5,763 bases of DNA from NCBI GenBank assembly GCA_021823045.1, contig JAKAPB010000155.1:1-5763 (forward strand), written 5' to 3'. The stretch is from Actinomycetes bacterium (lineage in GTDB: Bacteria > Actinomycetota > Acidimicrobiia > Acidimicrobiales > Acidimicrobiaceae). The position numbers were made by a program, and so were the translations under genes. The notes below the pieces were generated by a model. The model was not told where the DNA came from. It was given only the letters and a program-made list of their open reading frames with translations, and ran no database searches. Positions 1-5,654 of this stretch are shown here, piece after piece. Every line of letters starts with the position of its first letter. Positions within the stretch are counted from its first letter, which is position 1.

Positions 1-26
1 GCTCCAACAGAGAGGTTTGGATGTCC
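1..26. repeat. left arm of a 26-nt inverted repeat inside the methyltransferase-like gene
   Basis: Bases 1-26 (beginning GCTCCAACAG and ending GGATGTCC) are the reverse complement of bases 251-276 with 25 of 26 positions matching. The single mismatch pairs G10 against T267. The match stops on the inner side at base 27. On the outer side the arm reaches the window edge, so its true length cannot be seen. On the minus strand it encodes the residues PGHPNLSVGA. Confidence 0.9.
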
Positions 27-1013
27 TGGCGCAAGATCGATCGCAATCTTGGACTGTCTATCTTCAAGTTTCAGTTCGGGACGATGAGTAATTAGCACAA
101 TCTTTCCGCCAACCCCTACCGCAGATGCGGCAGAATCGATTATCCTCCGAATTTTGCTAATCGATTCGAGTTCATAGTCACCTTGCAGCACTACGCAATT
201 TAATGTTGCGGGTCTTACATTTTCGAGTTCTTCTAAGGTGGAAGCGAGCCGGACATCCAAACCTCTTTGTTGGAGCTGATCCAGGAGCGTCTCGTCGGTG
301 TCGATACCGTAGACGTCGGCTCCAGCGGTAAATAGTTCGGATAACACATTTGACGAACAGCAACCCGTGACAATCGAACGCCCTGGTAAGTTGCTCAATA
401 CCCCGGAAACGTAAACAGAGGCCTTCTCGCTAATCGGGATGGCAATTGATCTTCCGACTTCCGCCCCTTGGGGTGATATCCGATTTTCAAGGGTCTTGAT
501 CCGGAGATCCATCGCAGCGAGTAGCTGCATCAGGTTAGCGCTAAAGTTGGTTATCTGCTGGAGGAGGTAGTTCAGATACCATGCCGTTAGCGACCGAATA
601 ATCTTTTTTAGCTTTGAAACCCCTGGTCTATTGGATGCAATTGGGACGTCAATGTCCATAAAGGCGGCCCTATCGGTCGAGCGAAAGAGTGACCGAAAGT
701 CCTCTCTCGATGTCCCGCCACCTTGTGGAACTAACCTCTCGAAGCTATCTCTGAGTCGCCTCTCGAATGAAGGCGGGAATACGCCCTCTTTCCTCTTGCG
801 CTCGACCTCTTGAGCTATCCTTGCTTGAATCGAGCCCTGGAATGGGCTCATCGAACCGTCTGCATCCTCTTCGGCCGGTAATGGTGTGGCAACAAAGGTA
901 TCTGGATGACCACTCGAGGAAATGGATCCGAAATCTGTTAATTCCATCTCTGTTGAGGACTGGGATTTACTACCGTCCTCTTCGGTCAGGTGGTCTTTGA
1001 AGTCTTTTGTCAC
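1..1013 (-). CDS. class I SAM-dependent methyltransferase-like protein, surface-polysaccharide type (3' end outside window)
   Basis: The frame is open from a GTG at 1013-1011 to base 1, giving 337 residues with no stop; the C-terminus lies beyond the left edge. GTG is the only start available: an in-frame TAG lies four codons upstream, and AGGAAG sits just before the GTG. Residues 1-60 are Ser- and acid-rich and probably disordered. Residues 62-160 hold the block that precedes the catalytic domain in many actinobacterial polysaccharide-locus methyltransferases: a charged helix with VERKRKEG-FPPSFERRL, then a DIDVPIASNRP stretch, then the WYLNYLLQQ helix. Residues 200-335 follow a Rossmann methyltransferase order: strand 1 at SIVTG (212-216), strand 2 ending in VYGID with acidic D237, then RGLDVRLAST, and GGKIVLITHRPE. 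The usual D-x-GCGRGE loop is replaced by TGCCSSN (215-221), so SAM binding is uncertain. The gene is divergent from the spoIID-like gene. The acceptor is unknown. I am sure of the coding region, fairly sure of the family and unsure of activity. Confidence 0.82.
   Translation of the reverse strand, partial: MTKDFKDHLTEEDGSKSQSSTEMELTDFGSISSSGHPDTFVATPLPAEEDADGSMSPFQGSIQARIAQEVERKRKEGVFPPSFERRLRDSFERLVPQGGGTSREDFRSLFRSTDRAAFMDIDVPIASNRPGVSKLKKIIRSLTAWYLNYLLQQITNFSANLMQLLAAMDLRIKTLENRISPQGAEVGRSIAIPISEKASVYVSGVLSNLPGRSIVTGCCSSNVLSELFTAGADVYGIDTDETLLDQLQQRGLDVRLASTLEELENVRPATLNCVVLQGDYELESISKIRRIIDSAASAVGVGGKIVLITHRPELKLEDRQSKIAIDLAPGHPNLSVG
251..276. repeat. right arm of the 26-nt inverted repeat inside the methyltransferase-like gene
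   Basis: This arm (beginning GGACATCCAA and ending TGTTGGAGC) pairs with bases 1-26, leaving 224 bases between the arms. In the minus-strand gene it encodes LQQRGLDV, which fits the expected methyltransferase segment after strand 2. This arm is therefore the more likely ancestral copy. The single difference between the arms would be a synonymous CAA/CAG change if both were read as LQQRGLDV. Confidence 0.9.
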
Positions 1014-1016
1014 TAC

Positions 1017-1025
1017 TTCTTCCTA
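1017..1025 (-). promoter_or_regulatory. ribosome binding site that fixes the GTG start of the methyltransferase-like gene
   Basis: On the minus strand the sequence TAGGAAGAA lies directly before the GTG at 1013-1011, with AGGA about seven bases upstream. An in-frame TAG overlaps this site, so no longer N-terminus is possible. This supports GTG rather than the internal ATG at residue 23. Confidence 0.6.
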
Positions 1026-1032
1026 GGAGTCG

Positions 1033-1057
1033 CCATCTGATCAACAATCCTAGATGG
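1033..1057. promoter_or_regulatory. inverted repeat upstream of the methyltransferase-like gene
   Basis: CCATCT (1033-1038) and AGATGG (1052-1057) are exact reverse complements around a 13-base centre. It lies 20-44 bases upstream of the methyltransferase GTG, within its probable leader. It could be an operator or a small leader hairpin, and a 6-bp dyad may also occur by chance. Confidence 0.25.
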
Positions 1058-1090
1058 AATGACGGTTGGGTAGTCGGTATGGCAGGTTGA

Positions 1091-1102
1091 CGACAGGTGT
1101 CG
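1091..1102. promoter_or_regulatory. CGACA-GG-TGTCG dyad, possible operator
   Basis: Two perfect 5-base half-sites flank a 2-base centre in the divergent intergenic region. Part of it also pairs with downstream GCGACCTG (1125-1132) as CAGGT-g-TCGC (1094-1103), so alternative structures are possible. It overlaps the end of a TTGACG hexamer (1087-1092) that could serve as a -35. This would suit a repressor site, but no binding factor can be named. Confidence 0.3.
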
Positions 1103-1130
1103 CTGAGTTAATTTCTCCAAGGCGGCGACC

Positions 1131-1139
1131 TGCGATAAT
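1131..1139 (+). promoter_or_regulatory. candidate extended -10 promoter for the spoIID-like gene
   Basis: TGCGATAAT fits an extended -10 (TGn plus a hexamer matching TATAAT at five of six positions). No good -35 lies at the matching distance. A weaker alternative is TTGACG (1087-1092) with TAATTT (1109-1114) at 16-base spacing. Initiation near 1146 would give a leader of about 180 bases containing the two hairpins described below. Confidence 0.3.
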
Positions 1140-1240
1140 TCTTGCTATGTTATTAGGGAATATCATGGCGTGAGCTAATTGAAATTACACGGCTGCTTGT
1201 GATTCAAGATCATGCCTTTTGGTACCGATAGAACCAACTG

Positions 1241-1257
1241 CCGGGGAGAATCCTCGG
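1241..1257 (+). ncRNA. leader hairpin 1 of the spoIID-like gene
   Basis: CCGGGGA (1241-1247) pairs with TCCTCGG (1251-1257) through six Watson-Crick pairs and one G-U, closing a GAA triloop. It lies about 70 bases before the GTG start. Together with the next hairpin it suggests a structured 5' leader. It does not match a riboswitch family that I can recognise. Confidence 0.3.
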
Positions 1258-1269
1258 AGGTGCTAAGCG

Positions 1270-1291
1270 GCCGAGAAGCTTAATTTTCGGC
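1270..1291 (+). ncRNA. leader hairpin 2 of the spoIID-like gene
   Basis: GCCGAGAA (1270-1277) pairs with TTTTCGGC (1284-1291) over eight positions, including one G-U, around a 6-base GCTTAA loop. No U-run follows it, so it is not an obvious intrinsic attenuator. It ends 36 bases before the start codon and leaves the ribosome binding site free. Confidence 0.35.
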
Positions 1292-1327
1292 ACTCGCTGC
1301 TCAACTGGCTAGCGAACGGAGTTTCAA

Positions 1328-3334
1328 GTGGGGCCATCATTTTTGAGGACGCCTAACCATCGGATCCGTCGGGGAAAAAGGGGTGGACTAGGAGTTCTTT
1401 TTGGCCTTTTGGCTGCGATAATGACCACCTTTGGCTGGGTCTTGATCTCTGGCAACTCAGCAGCTAGTGCCGACACTTATCTCACCTTTACCGGGCATGG
1501 CTGGGGGCATGGATACGGTGCAGGACAATATGGGGCACTTGGATACGCAGTAGAGGGCCAGCAAACCTACCAGCAGATCCTGGCACACTATTTCTCTGGT
1601 ACGACGATTGGCACCACATCGGACCAGATGATAAGGGTTGTAATCACCGGTAACGATGGATCAAATATAACGGTGTCGTCGGCCGCGCCTTATTCCGTAG
1701 CGGGGCATGCGGTGCCCGCTGGCTATATGGTGCAGATGGACATCGTCGGAAGCACTTGGAATATACTTCAGTCCACCGCCCCGGCTGCTTGTGGGGTCCA
1801 GGCACCGTTGGTGCAGATCGCCAACGTTCCCGAGTCCCAGGCTACGATAACGCCTTCGGTTGGTGGCTCGGCTAGCGCTATAGATCAGGAAACATATTCG
1901 GAGGCGCTGAATCTCTGCCTTCCGTCTGGAACCGAAGTCGTACGCGGTCTAGTTCAGGCGGCGGATGTCGCTGGCAGCCAGAGATTAGTAAACGTGTTAC
2001 CACTGGAGAGCTACGCCAAGGGGGTTGTAGCCTCTGAAATGCCGGCTTCGTGGGGACAGCTAGGTGCAACGGGGCCTCAGGGGCAACCGTGGGGATTTCA
2101 GGCTTTGGAAGCCCAGGCGGTGATGGTCAGGTCCTACGCCGTGAGCACATTGAATAGATTCGGGTACGCAGACATCTGTGACAGCACCTACTGTCAGGTT
2201 TACCTCGGGATGCACAACCCAAGCTCGCCGCTATATCAGCTCTATGCGATAGCCGATCAAGCAGTAACGCTGACTGCGGGCCAGGTCGTTGTGAATGGAT
2301 CGACGGTGGTTGAGACCCAATATTCATCTTCAACGGGAGGGTATACGGAAAATGGAGCCTTCCCAGGAGTTGTCGATGCCTACGACGGGATCTGTATTCC
2401 GGGGGCTTGCAATCCAAACCACAACTGGACGACCCAAGTATCCGAATCCTCTATCCAGGCGGCTTTCCCTCAAATCGGGACACTTACCGGAATCAACGTG
2501 GTCTCAAGAAATGGCCTCGGAGACATGGGTGGGCGAGTAGAACAGATGACCGTGAGTGGTTCGACGGGTTCTGTATCGGTATCCGGAGCTCAGTTTGCGA
2601 GCTATTTAGGACTAAATTCCGACTGGTTCGAAATTACCGGTCCCATTTCATTGCAAGGTACCGGACTCAATTCACCTACGACGACCACTCTGCCGCCTCC
2701 TCCGCCCGGTTACTGGATAACTTCGCCACAAGGTGGCGTCTACGCCTTCGGTTCTGCGGTAAACTATGGCTCGGTCTCCTCTGCCGCCCTGCGATCTCCT
2801 ATAACTTCGTTGCATTCAACTCCAGATGGCAAGGGGTATTGGCTTATTGACGGATATGGAGACGTCTACGCATTCGGAGACGCGGCTAACCTCGGTTCAA
2901 CGGCTTCAATCCGCCTCAACAAGCCGATTGTCGGGATGGCGGCTACTCCAGACGGCAAGGGTTATTGGCTCGTAGCATCGGACGGCGGAGTCTTCTCATT
3001 CGGCGATGCCAAGTTCTACGGTTCGACCGGCAACATGGTGCTCAACAAGCCGATAATTGGCATGGTGGCCTCGGGAGACGGATACGGGTATAGGCTGATC
3101 GCCGCTGACGGCGGGGTATTTGATTTCGGCGATGCGACTTATTACGGCTCACTACCGGGCTTGAATGTCGCAACAACGGCGACTTCGCTGGCACCCTCTC
3201 CAGATAACAATGGGTACTACGTCCTAACGTACAACGGGAAGGTATATCCATTCGGAGACGCAAAGGCGATGGGCGATCTAACGACTATTTCTAATCCACC
3301 TTCATCAACGGCTGGTATTACCTCGGTGGGGTAG
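1328..3334 (+). CDS. secreted SpoIID/LytB-domain protein with five C-terminal 42-residue repeats
   Basis: This is a 668-residue exported protein. The GTG start is supported by GGAG (1318-1321) six bases upstream and by a complete signal peptide: Arg/Lys-rich residues 12-18, a hydrophobic core at 21-40, and likely cleavage after SAASA (44-48). Residues 54-90 hold HGWGHGYGAGQYGA followed by a YQQILAHYFSGT segment. Residues 206-435 carry the SpoIID core: LPLESYAKGVVASEMP, whose E237 matches the catalytic Glu of SpoIID lytic transglycosylases; EAQAVMVRSYA (261-271); and YSSSTGGYTE (332-341). Six cysteines (155, 197, 284, 289, 356, 361) could form disulfides or bind metal. A TTTTLPPPPP linker (451-460) leads to the repeats. 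In sporulating Firmicutes, SpoIID cleaves peptidoglycan glycan strands stripped of stem peptides. Here a wall-remodelling role outside the membrane is inferred, because SpoIID-like proteins are common in non-sporulating actinobacteria. The family is certain; the substrate is not. Confidence 0.9.
   Translation: MGPSFLRTPNHRIRRGKRGGLGVLFGLLAAIMTTFGWVLISGNSAASADTYLTFTGHGWGHGYGAGQYGALGYAVEGQQTYQQILAHYFSGTTIGTTSDQMIRVVITGNDGSNITVSSAAPYSVAGHAVPAGYMVQMDIVGSTWNILQSTAPAACGVQAPLVQIANVPESQATITPSVGGSASAIDQETYSEALNLCLPSGTEVVRGLVQAADVAGSQRLVNVLPLESYAKGVVASEMPASWGQLGATGPQGQPWGFQALEAQAVMVRSYAVSTLNRFGYADICDSTYCQVYLGMHNPSSPLYQLYAIADQAVTLTAGQVVVNGSTVVETQYSSSTGGYTENGAFPGVVDAYDGICIPGACNPNHNWTTQVSESSIQAAFPQIGTLTGINVVSRNGLGDMGGRVEQMTVSGSTGSVSVSGAQFASYLGLNSDWFEITGPISLQGTGLNSPTTTTLPPPPPGYWITSPQGGVYAFGSAVNYGSVSSAALRSPITSLHSTPDGKGYWLIDGYGDVYAFGDAANLGSTASIRLNKPIVGMAATPDGKGYWLVASDGGVFSFGDAKFYGSTGNMVLNKPIIGMVASGDGYGYRLIAADGGVFDFGDATYYGSLPGLNVATTATSLAPSPDNNGYYVLTYNGKVYPFGDAKAMGDLTTISNPPSSTAGITSVG
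2708..3331 (+). repeat. five tandem 42-residue GYWL/FGDA repeats encoded in the spoIID-like gene
   Basis: Units begin with GY at residues 461, 503, 545, 587 and 629, spaced exactly 42 residues (126 bp) apart. The last unit ends with the protein after 40 residues. The core pattern is GYWL-x-x-x-x-GGV-[YF]-x-FGDA, then a [YL]GS turn, a NKPI-[VI]-GM strand and a TPDGK turn. Units 2 and 3 are the most typical. Unit 1 has FGSA in place of FGDA, and unit 5 has lost the NKPI segment. The alternating strand-turn pattern suggests beta-propeller blades, possibly a five-bladed propeller, but that is inference. Repeats of this kind are frequent in acidimicrobial surface proteins and may bind the wall or a glycan. 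Confidence 0.85.
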
Positions 3335-3354
3335 CGGCAATTAGAAGGTTGCCG
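3335..3354. terminator. hairpin between convergent genes, possible weak terminator
   Basis: CGGCAA (3335-3340) and TTGCCG (3349-3354) form a perfect 6-bp stem with an 8-base loop directly after the spoIID-like stop codon. It lies 21 bases past the dprE2 stop on the other strand. No T-run follows on either strand, so it is not a classical intrinsic terminator. Its place in the 41-bp convergent gap suits a two-way transcript end. Confidence 0.35.
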
Positions 3355-3375
3355 AAGAAGAGTTTGAACCAACGA

Positions 3376-4137
3376 TCAGAAGGGTATCTTTCTGGCGATC
3401 GTCCTCGGAATGTGCTTGTATGCAAGCATTACCCAGCGCATTTCCTTTGGTGACCATATCAAGGTCTTCTTTTTCGCTAGTGCATCAATGATGTCGGCAG
3501 CCACCTTTTCCTTGGTTGTGGCAAGTGGGGCTTTGGCTAGGTGCTGGGTCATTTTGGTGGAGACAAATCCTGGCCTTACGACGAGAACATTTACCCCGGT
3601 GCCCCTAAGTGCTTCTGACATCGCGAGACTCAATGAATCGGTAGCTGCTTTCGATGCCCCGTAGATGTAGTTCGACCTTCTAACCTTCTCACCCGCAACG
3701 GAAGAGAGAACTACGATGGTGCCAGCGCCCTTCTTTTTAAACTCAGATGCACATGCAGTGAGGAAGATCGCCGGGCCGGTCGCATTGACATCGAACATCT
3801 GCTCGATACGCTTGGGATCCGTCTCGTCTACCGCCTGATCGCCAAGTTGGCCTGCGGCCAATACCGCCATATCAATGTCTGGGAACCTCTCAAAAACCTC
3901 TGCGGTTAGTGGTGCTAGGGACTCGTGGTCGGCCATATCCAGGTATACGATCTCAACCTTGGCAGAAGAGTGAGACTGTAACTGAGATTGAACCTGCTCC
4001 ATTACTGAGAAGCTTCTGCCTGCGAGGATTACCCGCTGGCAACGCATGTCTACCCACTTATCGACCAGGGCAGATGCGATGTCGGAACCGCCACCGATGA
4101 TTAAAACACATTGTGGCTGGCCAAGAGCGTCTATCAC
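3376..4137 (-). CDS. dprE2: DprE2-type decaprenylphosphoryl-2-keto-ribose reductase (SDR family)
   Basis: This 253-residue short-chain dehydrogenase/reductase is close to the mycobacterial DprE2 length. In mycobacteria DprE2 reduces the 2'-keto intermediate made by DprE1 to decaprenylphosphoryl-D-arabinose, the arabinofuranose donor. Visible elements are the dinucleotide loop GGGSDIA (15-21), LAAGQLGD (93-100), N118 in VNATG, and catalytic S146, Y159 and K163 in SSVAGE-KVRRSNYIYGASK. RPGFVSTKM (188-196) follows. The opening DALGQPQCVLIIGG and the ending HIPRTIARKIPF closely match my memory of the mycobacterial protein at both ends. The GTG start overlaps the dprE1 stop by 4 nt (GTGA), with AAGGGA (4151-4146) eight bases upstream, so translation is probably coupled. 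AGRS (39-42) after strand 2 contains R41, which may favour NADPH; the mycobacterial protein has ACLPDD here. Confidence 0.93.
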   Translation of the reverse strand: MIDALGQPQCVLIIGGGSDIASALVDKWVDMRCQRVILAGRSFSVMEQVQSQLQSHSSAKVEIVYLDMADHESLAPLTAEVFERFPDIDMAVLAAGQLGDQAVDETDPKRIEQMFDVNATGPAIFLTACASEFKKKGAGTIVVLSSVAGEKVRRSNYIYGASKAATDSLSLAMSEALRGTGVNVLVVRPGFVSTKMTQHLAKAPLATTKEKVAADIIDALAKKKTLIWSPKEMRWVMLAYKHIPRTIARKIPF

Positions 4138-5573
4138 AGGTTTGGTCCCTTTCCAATTGCTGCACCCAACGTCTCAACGAGACTAGCCTTTTTTACCTCA
4201 CCACTGCGTAAGGAGAGTCTTCTTCCAAGGTCTGATAGAAAAATGCCTTTCGGGTCGCTTTTTTCAACTACATCCCTCCACTCGTCGAGACGTGGATACA
4301 TTTTAGGAACCAACTCCGGAATGAGCCTTGAGTCCTTAGCGAAGTAGACCCTTCCGCCAGCTTCGGCTACCTGAAAATCTATTCCGTCTAGAAGTTCAGA
4401 GAGACCACTGGTGCGGATGGGTATATCGAGGGCCAGGGTCCAACCCGGCTGCGGAAACGAAAGGTGACCCGATGAGCTCGGTCCAAACCTTTTGAGTACA
4501 GATAAAAACGATGGGGTTCTATTTCTTGAGAATCTGTGGATGATCGAGATGAGGGTGTCCTCTTGCCCGAGCGGTACTTGGAATTGATATTGCAGAAATC
4601 CGGTCCTACCATATAGGCGATTCCAATCGGAAACTGCGTCGAGCGGATGAAAATAGGCTGGGATCGATTCTATCGAGACCCGATTTTTTGGGGCTTTTCG
4701 ATACCAGGCCTCGTTGAAAGCTCTTATTGAAGCCATATTGAGTAGCCAGCTAGGTGCGATGTCAGGCGCTTTTAGTTTTACACTTGGGCCGTAGCTCAAT
4801 GGATTGTCCGCAAGCTTAGGCTCTAGGTCGGCCACGCTTGCATGTTCTCCCCAGGTGATCACCGAGCGACCCAAAGAGTTTCCGCTTGCCAGGGAGTCCA
4901 TCCACGCTACCGAGTAGGTAAATGAGTCATCCAGTCTCTGCATCATCTCAATAGTTTCCGAGACATTGGGGGACTTTTGTGTGGTCACCTTGATGTAGGA
5001 AGTCTGAACCTTTTTAAGCCGAATGGTCGCGGCGGTGATTATCCCTGTCATTCCCATGCCGCCTGCGGTTGCCCAGAACAAGGGATCGGACCTGGTGACT
5101 TCGATCCTCGAGGAAGGTGTGATTAGTTCGAAACTCTCAACATGGCTTATGAAGGATCCATCTTTGTGATGATTTTTTCCGTGGATGTCCGCGGCGATCG
5201 CCCCGCCTAAGGTCACGTATCGAGTTCCAGGTGTGACGTAGACAAAGTAACCTTCTGGGATCAGCCGCCGCATAATCTCATCCAATGAAAAGCCCGACGA
5301 AGCTCTAAGTTCCTCCCTCATCGGATTGAATTCAAAGACGTCACGAAAGTCGTAATGGGTACTTACGTACCCGCCGGCACAATTGGCGGCATCACCGTAG
5401 CTTCTTCCCATCCCCCTGGCGAGCAGCCTGGTTCCATCTGGTGCCGACGCTACGAATTCAGCGAGCGCATCCAATTTTGCAGCCGGATCTTTGTCCGTTG
5501 GTAGGAGGGCAGATGCGCTGGAAGGGGACCTGCCCCAGCCTCCGAAGAGCTGTGTATTCGCTAGTTGTGGCAT
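4134..5573 (-). CDS. dprE1: DprE1-type decaprenylphosphoryl-beta-D-ribose 2'-oxidase (FAD)
   Basis: This 479-residue FAD oxidase converts decaprenylphosphoryl-ribose to the 2'-keto form, the first half of the DprE1/DprE2 epimerisation. Motifs of the VAO-type FAD domain are GWGR (12-15), ARGMGRSYGD (52-61), PGTRYVTLGGAIAADIHGKNHH (115-136) and FWATAGGMGMTGII (166-179). The substrate domain shows AWYRK (289-293), FHPLD (308-312), WNRLYG (317-322), GFLQYQF (325-331) and LKRFGP (360-365). The last FAD segment contains FAKDSR (411-416), where K413 matches the catalytic Lys418 of M. tuberculosis. A381 in GWTLALDIPI stands where M. tuberculosis has Cys387, the benzothiazinone target. The C-terminus extends about 24 residues beyond the mycobacterial end. 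ATG at 5573-5571 is the first start after the upstream ubiA-like stop, which is in the same frame 26 codons earlier; no ATG, GTG or TTG codon lies between. Only a weak purine-rich AGAAGAA precedes it. Confidence 0.95.
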   Translation of the reverse strand: MPQLANTQLFGGWGRSPSSASALLPTDKDPAAKLDALAEFVASAPDGTRLLARGMGRSYGDAANCAGGYVSTHYDFRDVFEFNPMREELRASSGFSLDEIMRRLIPEGYFVYVTPGTRYVTLGGAIAADIHGKNHHKDGSFISHVESFELITPSSRIEVTRSDPLFWATAGGMGMTGIITAATIRLKKVQTSYIKVTTQKSPNVSETIEMMQRLDDSFTYSVAWMDSLASGNSLGRSVITWGEHASVADLEPKLADNPLSYGPSVKLKAPDIAPSWLLNMASIRAFNEAWYRKAPKNRVSIESIPAYFHPLDAVSDWNRLYGRTGFLQYQFQVPLGQEDTLISIIHRFSRNRTPSFLSVLKRFGPSSSGHLSFPQPGWTLALDIPIRTSGLSELLDGIDFQVAEAGGRVYFAKDSRLIPELVPKMYPRLDEWRDVVEKSDPKGIFLSDLGRRLSLRSGEVKKASLVETLGAAIGKGPNL

Positions 5574-5617
5574 TTCTTCTACCGCCGATTTAGTAGAGCT
5601 TCTCCAAGGAGGGCTGA

Positions 5618-5654
5618 GATGAGGATGACTTCTTTTAGATGAGGACTTCTTTTA
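5618..5654. repeat. short tandem duplication at the ubiA-like stop codon
   Basis: Two adjacent copies of GATGAGGA-CTTCTTTTA are present. The first (5618-5637) carries three extra bases, TGA, in its middle; the second (5638-5654) is 17 bases. The second copy contains the TAA stop of the ubiA-like gene, so the duplication lengthens the gap before dprE1 without changing either protein. It is probably a slippage product. Confidence 0.75.

Larger units (their letters stand above)
1014..1327. other. divergent intergenic region
   Basis: These 314 bases separate the minus-strand methyltransferase-like gene from the plus-strand spoIID-like gene and must hold the promoters of both. I see no convincing open reading frame, tRNA or known riboswitch in it. 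It contains an imperfect dyad near the methyltransferase start, a CGACA-GG-TGTCG dyad in the middle, a candidate extended -10 on the plus strand, and two consecutive hairpins within the last 90 bases before the spoIID-like gene. Confidence 0.7.

Noticed and set aside
178..363. Short minus-strand reading frame of 61 codons at the left end
   Set aside because: It lies out of frame inside the 337-codon methyltransferase-like frame, which shows family motifs. Its Arg-rich translation is typical of a shadow frame.
631..1000. Two short plus-strand reading frames (631-813 and 767-1000)
   Set aside because: Both are antisense to the methyltransferase-like gene, have no recognisable motifs and lack a convincing ribosome binding site.
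1200..1327. Possible c-di-AMP (ydaO) riboswitch, because GGGGAGAATCC resembles its GGGGTGAATCC segment
   Set aside because: The conserved closing part of that class (CAGCTAACC followed by GTAGGCG) is absent and the stems do not follow its layout.
1878..3263. Several reading frames of 63-147 codons within the spoIID-like gene on both strands
   Set aside because: They overlap a clear 668-residue secreted protein and have shadow-like composition.
3410..4347. Plus-strand reading frames antisense to dprE2 and the end of dprE1
   Set aside because: The opposite strand carries two well-supported enzymes with intact catalytic residues. These frames have no motifs.
4388..4612. 74-codon minus-strand reading frame
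   Set aside because: It is an alternative frame within dprE1, whose own frame matches the family along its full length.
4786..4803. GGGCCGTAGCTCAATGGA, which resembles the 5' end and D-arm of a tRNA
   Set aside because: The following bases do not close a D-stem or anticodon arm and no T-arm follows. It is antisense to a normal DprE1 segment (PLSYGPSV).
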